In this document: in pieces, positions 1 through 7,886 of the stretch
How positions within the stretch are numbered: the stretch's first letter is position 1
Layout: the number at the start of each line of letters is the position of its first letter
From: Bacteroidales bacterium
GTDB taxonomy: Bacteria > Bacteroidota > Bacteroidia > Bacteroidales > UBA932
Assembly (NCBI GenBank): GCA_009777095.1
Contig: WRMN01000014.1
Coordinates: forward strand, 1 to 53,749
Reading direction: 5' to 3'
DNA length: 53,749 nucleotides
Program-made: the position numbers and the translations under genes
The notes under the pieces: model-generated
What the model was told of the DNA's origin: nothing
Database searches by the model: none
Seen by the model: only the letters and a program-made list of their open reading frames with translations

Positions 1-39
1 AGGCTTGAAGCCTAAAATTCTATACAGTATCCTCAGTTT

Positions 40-110
40 GACTGACAAAGGTCTTATTCCGCCCATAGACTGCATTGTCTCGTTTCGCGCAAAGTTTACC
101 TTTGTCAGTC
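40..110. repeat. 13-bp inverted repeat, no gene (1-164)
   Basis: GACTGACAAAGGT at 40-52 is matched by its exact reverse complement ACCTTTGTCAGTC at 98-110, with a 45-nt loop between. A smaller palindrome, AGGCTT-G-AAGCCT, opens the window at 1-13. I see no gene in 1-164. This could be the end of a neighbouring mobile element or the terminator region of a gene outside the window; the sequence does not decide which. Confidence 0.55.
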
Positions 111-164
111 GGTTAAATCTTTACTTTCATACAACAAAAGTAAGCATTTAACCTCGCTGTTTTG

Positions 165-302
165 TTTAACAGTGCAAACTTAAGGTTTGGCGCAAGCGGG
201 GCAGTACCTCGTCCGAAAGGCAGTGCGGATTTTGAAGTTTTGTGCCTCGTATCAAGTGCAGTGGAAGCCCCGCCTTCGCCAAGCCGCCACCCCGTTGTGC
301 GT
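165..302. repeat. attC-like hairpin element A
   Basis: The left arm TTGGCGCAAGCGGGGC (187-202) pairs with the right arm GCCCCGCCTTCGCCAA (267-282) at 13 of 16 positions, giving a stem with a 3-nt bulge and a roughly 64-nt loop. The right side ends in CGTTGTGCGT (293-302), which resembles the integron core site GTTRRRY with one deviation. From GGCGCAA to the core, the element aligns almost without gaps to element B (1986-2100). The small reading frames here (for example about 162-353) are shadows of the repeat. Known: attC sites are imperfect hairpins of 60-150 nt between cassettes. Inferred: this is such a site or an analogue. Confidence 0.6.
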
Positions 303-349
303 CATACGGGGGCGACAGTGCAAAAATCAAACGAATATAGAAATGAAAT

Positions 350-1960
350 ATGAAACATTGGATTAGAAACATATTGGGAAATAGAACCGAAACACAGCCT
401 ATGCTATGGCGGACAGACAATTCTATTTTTAATTTTTTGTCGAATAACATTGACAATCATGGTAATTTAAAAGATACGGCTCTTGACTTGCCTGATGAAA
501 TCAAAGACGAAGAAAAGTTAAGGTATGCACCCGGACTTATGGACGCGATGTTCGGAGCAGATGATTCGGACGATTCAAAAAAGAGAATTATTGAACTTGC
601 GAAACATTTAAAAAAAGTTGCAAATGTAGGAAGTGAAATTAACAAACAAGAGTTTTACAAACTGATAACTGAAGACGAAAGTGTTATTGGAATAATTGAC
701 GATTTTTTACAAGCAATTGTAAAAAATCCACTATCGGTAGAACCTTACTTATTTTCTTTTGCAAGAGATTTAGCCTCTAAAACAGATAAAAGAAATGCTG
801 TAAAATTTGGAATTGCAATCTTGGGACTTTGCCAAAATAAATCAGTACTGAAAGACCTGAAAATTTTAGGACAGCATGATGAATTTACTGTTTACTCTAC
901 TGTTGCCATTACAAATTTATCTGAAAATCCTGTTTCAGACCTTTGGGATTTAGCCCGAAGAGTTGATGGTTGGGGGAAAATTCAAATCGTTGACAGATTG
1001 GCAAATATGGAATTAAACCAACAAATAAAAGATTGGTTGATTTTGGAGGGTTACAAAAACAATATTATGTATGATTACTTGGCGTTTACTTGTGCTGTTA
1101 ATGGAAAATTGCATGAAAAATTAGAAAGCGAACAAATTGATAAAAATCTATTCAAGGCTTCGGCGGACATAATTGGAACATTAATTGCGGTCGGCGGACC
1201 TGCCGAAGACATTACCTCCTATGTTTATGCTTCTTCGGCAGTTGAAAATTTTATTCGCCATGCAAAGCAACACACAAGCGACATTTCGGATTTTATCACA
1301 TTAACCAAAATTAAGGATTTTCTTTCTGAATTACAGAACGATATTGGAGAACAAAAACAAAACGGTTGGACACCAGATATTATTTCAAACTGTATCATTG
1401 AAATAGTTGAAATTATGAATAGTAGAGATTGGAGAGTTCAAACAAACGAAGGTCTGAAAAGTAAAGACAATATAACTTATTGGAATGCAAAACAAGCCGC
1501 TGAAAAATTAGGAGTTGATTTATGGGAAACTGTTTGGACAAGATTACAAGAAAATCCATTAGATAGTTCCCCTTGGTTTGATGTAACTCGGTACAGCAAA
1601 TCAGAACACGCAGATTTAATCATTAATTTTGCACTTGAAAATCTACCGTTAGATGAAATGGCGACAGGTGCAAAAGACTCAATGGGTTTAGGTTCAACTT
1701 ATTCACAGTTCATGTGCCTTGACACAATCATTACTTATTTAGAGAATTACCCGCAGAAAGGCGAAAGGATTATTTTGACAGGACTGAAAAGTCCCATAAC
1801 GAGAAATCGAAATATGGCAATCAAGGTTTTGGATAAGTGGAAAAGGGAAAATTGGTCTGTGGAAATTGAAAAAGAGATACAAAATTTAAAAAATATTGAG
1901 CCCAACACGGACACAAAAGAAAACATTGAAAAACTATTAAGTGGAAAGGAAATTAAATAA
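350..1960 (+). CDS. HEAT-like helical protein of unknown function (cassette gene 1)
   Basis: This 536-residue protein has no signal peptide or membrane segment and should be cytoplasmic. It is almost entirely helical, with repeated 35-45-residue helical pairs in the second half that suggest HEAT/ARM-type repeats. The N-terminus contains a stretch with LPDE (near residue 47) and YAPGLMDAMFG (58-68). From memory this recalls proteins that carry the untrustworthy automatic name 'limonene hydroxylase'; I do not assign that activity. Start: the ATG at 350 comes soon after the end of element A. The gene sits alone between hairpin elements A and B and looks more A+T rich than the alginate locus, which fits transfer as a single-gene cassette. 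No operon partner is visible. Confidence 0.75.
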   Translation: MKHWIRNILGNRTETQPMLWRTDNSIFNFLSNNIDNHGNLKDTALDLPDEIKDEEKLRYAPGLMDAMFGADDSDDSKKRIIELAKHLKKVANVGSEINKQEFYKLITEDESVIGIIDDFLQAIVKNPLSVEPYLFSFARDLASKTDKRNAVKFGIAILGLCQNKSVLKDLKILGQHDEFTVYSTVAITNLSENPVSDLWDLARRVDGWGKIQIVDRLANMELNQQIKDWLILEGYKNNIMYDYLAFTCAVNGKLHEKLESEQIDKNLFKASADIIGTLIAVGGPAEDITSYVYASSAVENFIRHAKQHTSDISDFITLTKIKDFLSELQNDIGEQKQNGWTPDIISNCIIEIVEIMNSRDWRVQTNEGLKSKDNITYWNAKQAAEKLGVDLWETVWTRLQENPLDSSPWFDVTRYSKSEHADLIINFALENLPLDEMATGAKDSMGLGSTYSQFMCLDTIITYLENYPQKGERIILTGLKSPITRNRNMAIKVLDKWKRENWSVEIEKEIQNLKNIEPNTDTKENIEKLLSGKEIK

Positions 1961-2110
1961 AGCACAAACGCACAACTGGCGGCTTGGCGCAACGACGGCA
2001 GTAGCCCCGCAGAAAAGGCAGTGCAAAAATGAACGTTTGTAGCCCGCATGAACGGTAGTGAAAGCCTCCGCCGCGGCCAAGCCGCTCGGACGTTAAGTGC
2101 AAGCGGCGAA
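1961..2110. repeat. attC-like hairpin element B
   Basis: GCGGCTTGGC (1979-1988) pairs perfectly with GCCAAGCCGC (2076-2085). The outer left border ACGCACAAC (1968-1976) is the exact reverse complement of GTTGTGCGT at the end of element A (294-302). The right border is CGTTAAGTGC (2091-2100), whose GTTAAGT fits the integron core GTTRRRY exactly. The interior (GGCAGTG..., GTAGTG.AAGCC) is a diverged copy of the interior of element A. The element separates two same-strand single genes, as attC sites do. No integrase gene is in the window. Confidence 0.6.
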
Positions 2111-2170
2111 AGTGCTGTTGTCGAACTTCGAACACGAGATTAAATTGATAAATAAAAATAAAAGTACGTA

Positions 2171-3112
2171 ATGAAAAATATTGTAAAAGTATTATTGATT
2201 GGAATAATTGTATGTTTCGTATCTTGTAAAGAACGTAAAAAGACAAAATCGCAAACAAGCACAACATCTTCGGAAAGTGTTTTGTTGATTAGTAATAATA
2301 ATCCTATTGTCGATACTGTTAAGACAGTTTCTCCATTTGACACGTTGAATTTTTTAGATTTAGATATTCTCATGTCGTTTCAAGAAAAAGAGTTCGGTTA
2401 TATATTTAAAAATATTTTACCATACAACTTATCCAGCGAAATCAGATTAGTTCGTAACGAGTTGTTTGCCCAAAAAGGATACGTTTTCAAAGATACGCTT
2501 CTTCGAGATTATTTTACTCGTCAAAAGTGGTATTCTCCCAAGTTTTCCTCCTTGGACAGTATTGTTTTAACACTTAATGAAAAAGCACTTGTAGATACAT
2601 TATTGAGGTACGAAAAACTAAATGCAAACCTCACAAGAAAATCGTTTCAGCAACTTTTCTTAAACAAATTGATTTTAGGCAGGAGTGATACAATATCGTT
2701 AGCATTGTGGACACAGGCAATTTATAAAAATCAACTGTCGTTTTCGTGGCAATTCGGTGATATTTATTATACACAGCAGAAAATGATTCAACAACCTAAA
2801 ATGTCATATGCTCGATGGGATTATGAAGGTGCTTACTCCATTGAACTGATTGATAATCCACACGGTTATTATCACTGTATCTTGAATTATTATTGTGGTG
2901 CAGAAGGGTGTAATCCTATTAATTTTGTTTACGTATTAGATAAAGAACTTAATGTGCTTGACTTTAAAAGATTGGAAGACTGTTCTAATTTTGGAAGGGT
3001 AACCAATAATAAATATCAATACTCAGTCTTGAAGGATAACGATGATGAAGATATAATGGAAGAAGTAAGAAAAGAGTTTTATGAAATTAACAAAGACGGA
3101 AAGATACAGTAA
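2171..3112 (+). CDS. YARHG-domain lipoprotein (cassette gene 2)
   Basis: This 313-residue protein has a lipoprotein signal (positively charged start, hydrophobic stretch, FVSC lipobox with Cys19) and should be anchored in a membrane facing the periplasm or surface. Residues about 85-123 carry a YARHG-type motif: a leucine-rich helix, then RLVRNELFAQKGYVFK, an YF pair and WYSP, matching the family pattern of LRNEIYARHGYxFK followed by WY.P. The C-terminal part contains a Cys pair (YYCGAEGC) and is not recognised. YARHG domains are extracellular modules of unknown role in many bacteria. The gene lies alone between hairpin elements B and C, so I infer it is the second gene of a cassette-like array. 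I see no promoter match directly upstream. Confidence 0.75.
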   Translation: MKNIVKVLLIGIIVCFVSCKERKKTKSQTSTTSSESVLLISNNNPIVDTVKTVSPFDTLNFLDLDILMSFQEKEFGYIFKNILPYNLSSEIRLVRNELFAQKGYVFKDTLLRDYFTRQKWYSPKFSSLDSIVLTLNEKALVDTLLRYEKLNANLTRKSFQQLFLNKLILGRSDTISLALWTQAIYKNQLSFSWQFGDIYYTQQKMIQQPKMSYARWDYEGAYSIELIDNPHGYYHCILNYYCGAEGCNPINFVYVLDKELNVLDFKRLEDCSNFGRVTNNKYQYSVLKDNDDEDIMEEVRKEFYEINKDGKIQ

Positions 3113-3130
3113 GATACAAGAGAATTGTCG

Positions 3131-3384
3131 CAGAAATGCCTGCGCACAACTGGCGTAGCTATTGTGCGACCTTGGTTTTTGTTTACTTTTCCATTTTCCA
3201 TTCTTTTTTATAGCACCAAATATTTTGGCTAATTTAATGTTTATAAATGTAGCGCTATTTTTTGAATTTACAAAATTTTTGAGGGAAAAAGATTGCTTCG
3301 TCGTCATTGTGAACTGCCATAGCGGCAAAGCAGCCTGATTCACTGTTTTTGGCGCACAATGGCACAAATTCGGCCGTTGTATGC
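3131..3384. repeat. attC-like element C, apparently interrupted
   Basis: The left border GCGCACAACTGGCG (3142-3155) shares GCACAACTGGCG with element B. The right border CGTTGTATGC (3375-3384) resembles the core-like ends of A and B. An inner inverted repeat pairs ATTGTGCG (3161-3168) with CGCACAAT (3353-3360). The middle does not resemble A or B. It holds a 58-bp dispersed repeat (3179-3236) and a degenerate inverted REP (about 3291-3313), so I infer a hairpin element into which other repeats were inserted. Confidence 0.45.
3179..3236. repeat. 58-bp dispersed repeat, copy 1
   Basis: The stretch runs from TTGTTTACTTTTCC to GGCTAATTTA. It is nearly identical (three substitutions and a 1-nt length difference) to 48585-48641, in the same orientation. 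Both copies lie next to mobile-looking DNA. It encodes nothing visible. The rest of 3385-3642 contains no gene; it holds two copies of AATCCCCCTA (3385-3394 and 3479-3488). Confidence 0.7.
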
Positions 3385-3497
3385 AATCCCCCTACCATAA
3401 AGATAGTTGAGTTTTTGAGCTAACGAACTGGGATAGGTAATAACCTGATAATAAATAACTAATTTTGATGTTAGTCAGAATCCCCCTATGTTAACCC

Positions 3498-3516
3498 TCT
3501 CTTAATGAATGTTTTC
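3498..3516. repeat. 19-bp direct repeat, left copy
   Basis: TCTCTTAATGAATGTTTTC recurs with one mismatch at 4220-4238. The pair brackets the lipoprotein gene at 3643-4212. It may be a duplicated target site, a regulatory motif or a chance AT-rich match. Confidence 0.5.
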
Positions 3517-3585
3517 GATTTCTTTTTTTTGTTATCTAAGAGATTTTTCATAACTTGCCGTTGTTTTTCGGTTAGGTTGGTTGGA

Positions 3586-3593
3586 TAGTTTTG
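3586..3593 (+). promoter_or_regulatory. putative -7 element (TAGTTTTG)
   Basis: TAGTTTTG fits the Bacteroidota -7 consensus TAnnTTTG and lies about 50 nt before the ATG at 3643. A TTG lies 22 nt upstream (3561-3563). The surroundings are T-rich, so chance is possible. Confidence 0.35.
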
Positions 3594-3642
3594 TTTTATT
3601 TTTTGTTAAATTTAAACCGTTTTTTAATAATATACAAGACTT

Positions 3643-4212
3643 ATGAAATGGATTTATGCGTTTTTAGTGAAATTCTCGCTTTGCTTTATTGTTGGTTGCA
3701 CGGCTATGCAGATATACCAGGTAGGCGATAGCTATTATGTTATGCGGAGTACGCCTTCTACATTCACGAAATTGCTGCAAAACAGCAAAAATGTATGGTT
3801 AAAAGATTCTACCGATTGGTTACAAAAGGAAATACCGGCCTTGTATATAGATCCATTTTCTGTAGAACCTGATACAGAGGAGATAAAAGTAATCGTGTTA
3901 AATCAGGTTTTTCAGCATGACTGGGCGCGATTGGCATCATTATCGAGTATCGAACCGCCATTACTCTACAAATGCCTTATTGATAAGTCAGGAGAAATTA
4001 TAGAAGTGATATTTGACCTTGACCCCGACAGCCAATTGCGATTCGAAGAACTACGGCGGGTTGAAATAGCGTTGAAGCAGTCTATCCAGTTTTCGAATTT
4101 TTACTTCGTAGACGAAAACAATACACTCGAAAATATTCCGGCTAAATATCTTTCATACACTGATTATATCGAATTCAGAAAAGTGGAATCCATCGACATG
4201 AGCAAAGATTGA
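3643..4212 (+). CDS. Hypothetical lipoprotein
   Basis: This 189-residue protein has a lipoprotein signal with lipobox IVGC (Cys19). The mature part has no recognised domain. It reads as one mixed alpha/beta domain, with hydrophobic strands near residues 85-92 and 108-128 followed by an acidic stretch (DLDPDSQ) and a helix around 135-150. I cannot assign a function. It stands alone, with 200-nt non-coding stretches on both sides, and is bracketed by 19-bp direct repeats (3498 and 4220). The start is the ATG that gives a complete signal peptide. It is likely a real gene because of the signal and the upstream -7 match. Confidence 0.7.
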   Translation: MKWIYAFLVKFSLCFIVGCTAMQIYQVGDSYYVMRSTPSTFTKLLQNSKNVWLKDSTDWLQKEIPALYIDPFSVEPDTEEIKVIVLNQVFQHDWARLASLSSIEPPLLYKCLIDKSGEIIEVIFDLDPDSQLRFEELRRVEIALKQSIQFSNFYFVDENNTLENIPAKYLSYTDYIEFRKVESIDMSKD

Positions 4213-4219
4213 GTAAACT

Positions 4220-4238
4220 TCTCTTAATGAGTGTTTTC
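4220..4238. repeat. 19-bp direct repeat, right copy
   Basis: TCTCTTAATGAGTGTTTTC differs at one position from 3498-3516. The remaining stretch 4239-4402 is AT-rich and holds nothing I recognise. Confidence 0.5.
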
Positions 4239-4402
4239 TTTTAAGCTATACAATAAAGATTCTGATAATTAGTGAAATATGTAATTCTTTTCGCTTTCTA
4301 AAAGACTTTATGGTTGTGAAACAGTCACTAAGTTTCGCTCCTGCAGAGCCTGTAAATACAGCGAATAAAATTTAAGCAATTACAAAATCAAATAAAAATT
4401 AG

Positions 4403-4410
4403 TATCTTTG
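4403..4410 (+). promoter_or_regulatory. -7 element of the tatA-tatC-surE operon
   Basis: TATCTTTG matches TAnnTTTG exactly, 20 nt before the tatA ATG. No clear -33 TTTG is seen at the usual distance. Confidence 0.6.
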
Positions 4411-4430
4411 TAACTTAATTTAAAAAAATT

Positions 4431-4625
4431 ATGAATATGTTTTTAGGAGCAATTGGAATGCAGCAGATTATCGTTATAGCCTTGATAGTTCTCCTGCTTT
4501 TTGGCGGCAAGAAAATTCCCGAATTAATGAAAGGTATAGGGAAGGGTGTGAAGCAGTTTAAAGATGGAATGAATGGCCTTGACGATGAGTTAAAAGAGAA
4601 TAACGCTAAAGATTCTGCCGATTAG
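4431..4625 (+). CDS. tatA: Sec-independent translocase subunit TatA/TatE
   Basis: This is the small pore-forming subunit of the twin-arginine pathway, which exports folded proteins across the inner membrane. The 64 residues show the family layout: a short periplasmic N-terminus, one membrane helix (about 10-26), the [20 protein letters not shown] amphipathic helix (residues about 24-43), and a charged soluble tail. Length is normal for TatA/E; in Bacteroidota the same small protein usually serves as the only TatA-like subunit. tatC follows after 4 nt, so the two are co-transcribed, most likely from the TATCTTTG promoter just upstream. There is no TatB gene nearby, which is usual in this phylum. 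Confidence 0.95.
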   Translation: MNMFLGAIGMQQIIVIALIVLLLFGGKKIPELMKGIGKGVKQFKDGMNGLDDELKENNAKDSAD

Positions 4626-4629
4626 AAGA

Positions 4630-5418
4630 ATGGCTCAGGAAATGTCATTCTGGGATCATCTGGAGGTGTTGCGCCGTACACTATTCCGTGTAGCTGTGGT
4701 GGTAGCGCTTTTGATGGTTGTTGTTTTTTTGAATAAATCGTTAGTATTTGATACGCTGTTATTTGCGCCTCGTACTTCCGATTTTATACTGTATCGGTGG
4801 CTGTGCGATTTAGGGCAATGGCTCAACATTCCGGCTATTTGCGAGCAAGATTTTTCCTTAAATATTATTAACATAAGTGTATCGGGGCAATTCTTTACAC
4901 ATTTGAGTATGTCGTTCTGGATAAGCCTTGTCTTTGCATTCCCTTATGTTATTTGGGAAATTTGGCGTTTCATTGCACCTGCGCTGTATGCCAAAGAGCA
5001 ACGGGCGGTAAAAAGAGCTTTCTTCTTTTCCTCTTTCCTCTTTTTCATCGGTGTATTTATTGGTTATATCCTCCTATTTCCCATAGTGATTCGTTTTTTC
5101 GGCGAATATCAGGTGAGCGAAATAGTGCCGAATACCATTGACCTTACTTCCTATACCGATATGTTCGTATCGCTTATTCTTATTATGGGTATAGTCTTTG
5201 AATTACCGATGCTGATGTATATTTTATCGAGTTTAGGCATCATTAACCGCAATTTTTTAAGAAAATACCGCAAACATGCCATTGTCGCCATGTTTTGTTT
5301 GTCGGCTATCGTTACTCCCACCGATTTGTTATCGCTGTTTATCGTGGCCATTCCCTTGTGTTTATTGTATGAACTGAGTATATTTATTTGTAAGAAAGAA
5401 AAAAACGTAGAACCTTGA
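4630..5418 (+). CDS. tatC: Sec-independent translocase subunit TatC
   Basis: TatC is the receptor of the twin-arginine translocase that recognises the RR signal peptide in the inner membrane. The 262 residues have the expected N-terminal cytoplasmic SFWDHLEVLRRTLF motif with the conserved Glu (residue about 12), followed by six hydrophobic helices. The loop between helices 1 and 2 is longer than in E. coli TatC, as is common in Bacteroidota. The conserved FxxPYxxWEIWRFIAPALY segment lies near residues 104-122. The gene sits 4 nt after tatA and 7 nt before surE, in one operon. Confidence 0.95.
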   Translation: MAQEMSFWDHLEVLRRTLFRVAVVVALLMVVVFLNKSLVFDTLLFAPRTSDFILYRWLCDLGQWLNIPAICEQDFSLNIINISVSGQFFTHLSMSFWISLVFAFPYVIWEIWRFIAPALYAKEQRAVKRAFFFSSFLFFIGVFIGYILLFPIVIRFFGEYQVSEIVPNTIDLTSYTDMFVSLILIMGIVFELPMLMYILSSLGIINRNFLRKYRKHAIVAMFCLSAIVTPTDLLSLFIVAIPLCLLYELSIFICKKEKNVEP

Positions 5419-5425
5419 ATTTAAC

Positions 5426-6202
5426 ATGAATAAACGGCTTATTTTTATTACCAATGATGATGGTTATCAGGCCCGCGGATTAGCTGCCCTGATTGAAATG
5501 ATGCGGCCTTATGGCGATATCGTAGCAGTAGCGCCAAAGGACGCTCAATCAGGAATGTCGGGCGCCCTTACCGTAAAAACCCCTGTACGTTTACGTAAAA
5601 TTAAGGAAGAGCCCGGCCTCAGCATTTATGCTTGCAGCGGAACTCCTGCTGATTGTGTGAAATTAGCTATGAACCACGTGTTTACGCGAAAGCCCGACTT
5701 GCTGGTCTCCGGCATTAATCATGGCGCCAATACTGCTATATCGGTTATTTATTCCGGCACCTTAGCCGCCGCCGCCGAGGGCACCTTATATGAAATTCCT
5801 TCCATCGGTTTTTCATTGGACGACCATTCGCCTGCTGCCGATTTCACGGCTTGCGTGCTTTATGGCCGTATGATTATTGACAGAGCCTTACAAGCGCCCT
5901 TCGATAAAAATACTTTTTTGAACGTAAATTTCCCCGACTTGCCGTGCAATGAGATTAAAGGCTTCAAACTTTGTCGGCAAAACCGCGGCGCCTGGGTAGA
6001 TGAATTTGAAAAACGTACCGACCCGCATGGCTTCGACTATTACTGGATGACTGGCGTTTTTCAAAACCATGAAGAGGAGGCTGAAGATGCCGATGAAAAT
6101 GTCATTAATGCCGGATATGTAGCCATAGTGCCGCACCATTTAGACATGACCAACTACCGCGAATTGGAGCGGCTGAAGGAGATTTGGAGGTTTGAGGAGT
6201 AA
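5426..6202 (+). CDS. surE: 5'/3'-nucleotidase SurE
   Basis: SurE is a metal-dependent survival-protein phosphatase that removes phosphate from nucleoside monophosphates in the cytoplasm. The 258-residue length is normal. The metal-binding signature is present: ITNDDG at residues 8-13 with the paired Asp, then the PKDAQSGMSGALT loop (about 37-49) and the VSGINHGANT motif with the conserved Asn near residue 97. It is the last gene of the tatA-tatC-surE group; the join to tatC is only 7 nt. A weak hairpin follows directly. Finding tat genes and surE together suggests shared transcription rather than a shared function. Confidence 0.95.
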   Translation: MNKRLIFITNDDGYQARGLAALIEMMRPYGDIVAVAPKDAQSGMSGALTVKTPVRLRKIKEEPGLSIYACSGTPADCVKLAMNHVFTRKPDLLVSGINHGANTAISVIYSGTLAAAAEGTLYEIPSIGFSLDDHSPAADFTACVLYGRMIIDRALQAPFDKNTFLNVNFPDLPCNEIKGFKLCRQNRGAWVDEFEKRTDPHGFDYYWMTGVFQNHEEEAEDADENVINAGYVAIVPHHLDMTNYRELERLKEIWRFEE

Positions 6203-6207
6203 TTGAA

Positions 6208-6227
6208 TCCCAACAAATTCATTGGGA
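6208..6227. terminator. Possible bidirectional terminator
   Basis: TCCCAA (6208-6213) pairs with TTGGGA (6222-6227) across an 8-nt loop and is followed by an AAATTTT tract. It sits in the 29-nt gap between the convergent ends of surE and the YfcC-type carrier. The stem is short, so confidence is limited. Confidence 0.4.
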
Positions 6228-6231
6228 AATT

Positions 6232-7827
6232 TTAAAAACCATTAAGATTCATTAATACGGTTGGAATGAGCAGGAGGAATCCAAGGAGTATTAAAAGGAG
6301 CATAAACTTCCATATCCATTTAAACCATATTCCGTAAGGGATTCTGGCCAGACCTAATACACCGATCAGGACGCCGGAGGTGGGGGTAATCATATTGGTA
6401 AATCCATCTCCAAACTGAAAGGCCATTACCGTAGCCTGACGCGACACGCCAATCAGGTCGGAAAATGGCGCCATGATGGGCATGGTAAGAGCGGCCTTGG
6501 CGCTGCCGGAAGGGATAATGATATTGATGGCTGTCTGAATTAGATACATCACTCCTACCGAAGCGACTTGCCCGACGCCGTTCATCGCCTGCGACATCTT
6601 AAACAGTATGGTATCAACCACTTTCCCATCTTCTAAAATTACTATAATACCGCCGGCTAAGCCTACTACCAAGGCGGCGGAAAGAATATCCTTCGCTCCT
6701 TCAATAAATTTTTTACTTAATACATTTCCGCTGTCTCCCATGGCAATACAACTTAACAATCCTAAGCATAAAAAGAGGGCCGAGAGTTCCTGAAGATACC
6801 ATTCATATCCCATTACGCCCACAATCAGATACACAATCGTATATCCGAGAAGGGTCAAAATATAGAAATGCACCGATTTGCGCGCGGCAAAGAAAGCTAC
6901 CACAGCAAAAGAGAGCGCAATCACAGGTAGCAATCGGGGAATTGTAAAGGAGCTATTTCCAATCTTCATTGAAGTGGCGGGATAGAGCAAGGCAAAGATA
7001 GCCATAACAATGAGGGCTAAGCCATAGCTGAACCACGCAGAACGGGGAGTATGATACTCAATATCTGCATTATGCTCCCGATTCTTTTCTCTCCAAAAGG
7101 CGTCCTCTTCATACATGGGTGATTTTTTCGGGTTCCGTTTTACTTTTTGGGCATATCTCAATACAAAAATAATAGCAAAAATATTAATTACCACCCAGCA
7201 GAAAAAGCGGTATTCTAAGCCTGAAAAGAGAGGCAATCCTGCCATTCCCTGTGCAATTCCAATGGTAAACGGATTTAGCATCGCTCCCGCAAAGCCCGCG
7301 TGCGCTGCCAAGTAAGCCATACAAACCCCTGTTATGGAGTCGTACCCCATAGAAATAGCCAAAGGCACTAAGATAATGGTAAAGGCGATTGTTTCCTCGC
7401 TCATGCCGAAAACGGCGCCAAAGAGGCTAAAGAGAAGCATCACCATCACAATAACCATGTTCCCCACACCCAACTTTTTCACCCAGCCTATGCGCTCTAA
7501 ACGGGAAGCGCTCCGCAGGAATGAGTAAATTCCCACATCAATAGCCCTGCTTGAGTTGACCATCCAAAAGGCGCCGCCAATCATCAGGATAAAGATAATA
7601 ATACCCGATTGCCGTACAAAACCTTTATACAAAGCTGAAAAAATTTGCCAACTCTGCGGATTTGAATCAAGGTAGGTAAATTCGACCTGCTGCACCATTA
7701 CACCGTCCACTATCGTTTCATTCCGCACATAATGGCCGCCGGGGAGTATCCATGTAAGGATAGTGCAAAAAACAATAACGGCAAAAATAATAACATAAGT
7801 ATGTGGAACAGACAGTTTTCGTTTCAT
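6232..7827 (-). CDS. YfcC/DcuC-family membrane carrier
   Basis: This 531-residue polytopic inner-membrane protein has about 12-13 hydrophobic helices. The start KLSVPHTYVIIFAVIVFCTILTWILPGG is typical of the YfcC branch of the C4-dicarboxylate/arginine-ornithine (DcuC-like) superfamily, with a periplasmic loop after helix 1. The conserved NxxxPSGSAKAALTMPIMAPFSD stretch (residues about 440-462) and the later GDGFTNMITPTSG motif (about 474-487) are the substrate-region signatures of this superfamily. The substrate cannot be read from sequence; amino acids or dicarboxylates are both plausible. The two genes upstream on the same strand (7887-8711 and 8748-9992) may form an operon with it. A peptidase-carrier pairing would fit amino-acid or peptide use, but this is inference. 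Confidence 0.85.
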   Translation of the reverse strand: MKRKLSVPHTYVIIFAVIVFCTILTWILPGGHYVRNETIVDGVMVQQVEFTYLDSNPQSWQIFSALYKGFVRQSGIIIFILMIGGAFWMVNSSRAIDVGIYSFLRSASRLERIGWVKKLGVGNMVIVMVMLLFSLFGAVFGMSEETIAFTIILVPLAISMGYDSITGVCMAYLAAHAGFAGAMLNPFTIGIAQGMAGLPLFSGLEYRFFCWVVINIFAIIFVLRYAQKVKRNPKKSPMYEEDAFWREKNREHNADIEYHTPRSAWFSYGLALIVMAIFALLYPATSMKIGNSSFTIPRLLPVIALSFAVVAFFAARKSVHFYILTLLGYTIVYLIVGVMGYEWYLQELSALFLCLGLLSCIAMGDSGNVLSKKFIEGAKDILSAALVVGLAGGIIVILEDGKVVDTILFKMSQAMNGVGQVASVGVMYLIQTAINIIIPSGSAKAALTMPIMAPFSDLIGVSRQATVMAFQFGDGFTNMITPTSGVLIGVLGLARIPYGIWFKWIWKFMLLLILLGFLLLIPTVLMNLNGF

Positions 7828-7886
7828 TTTATAAAGTTCTTTAAAAATCTAATCGGTTAATAGTAGAATAAATCTGCAATCATCAA

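Noticed and set aside
162-456. Short open frames on both strands across element A and the start of gene 1
   Set aside because: They run through the hairpin repeat and the opposite strand of gene 1, have no protein-like pattern, and are best read as shadows of the repeat.
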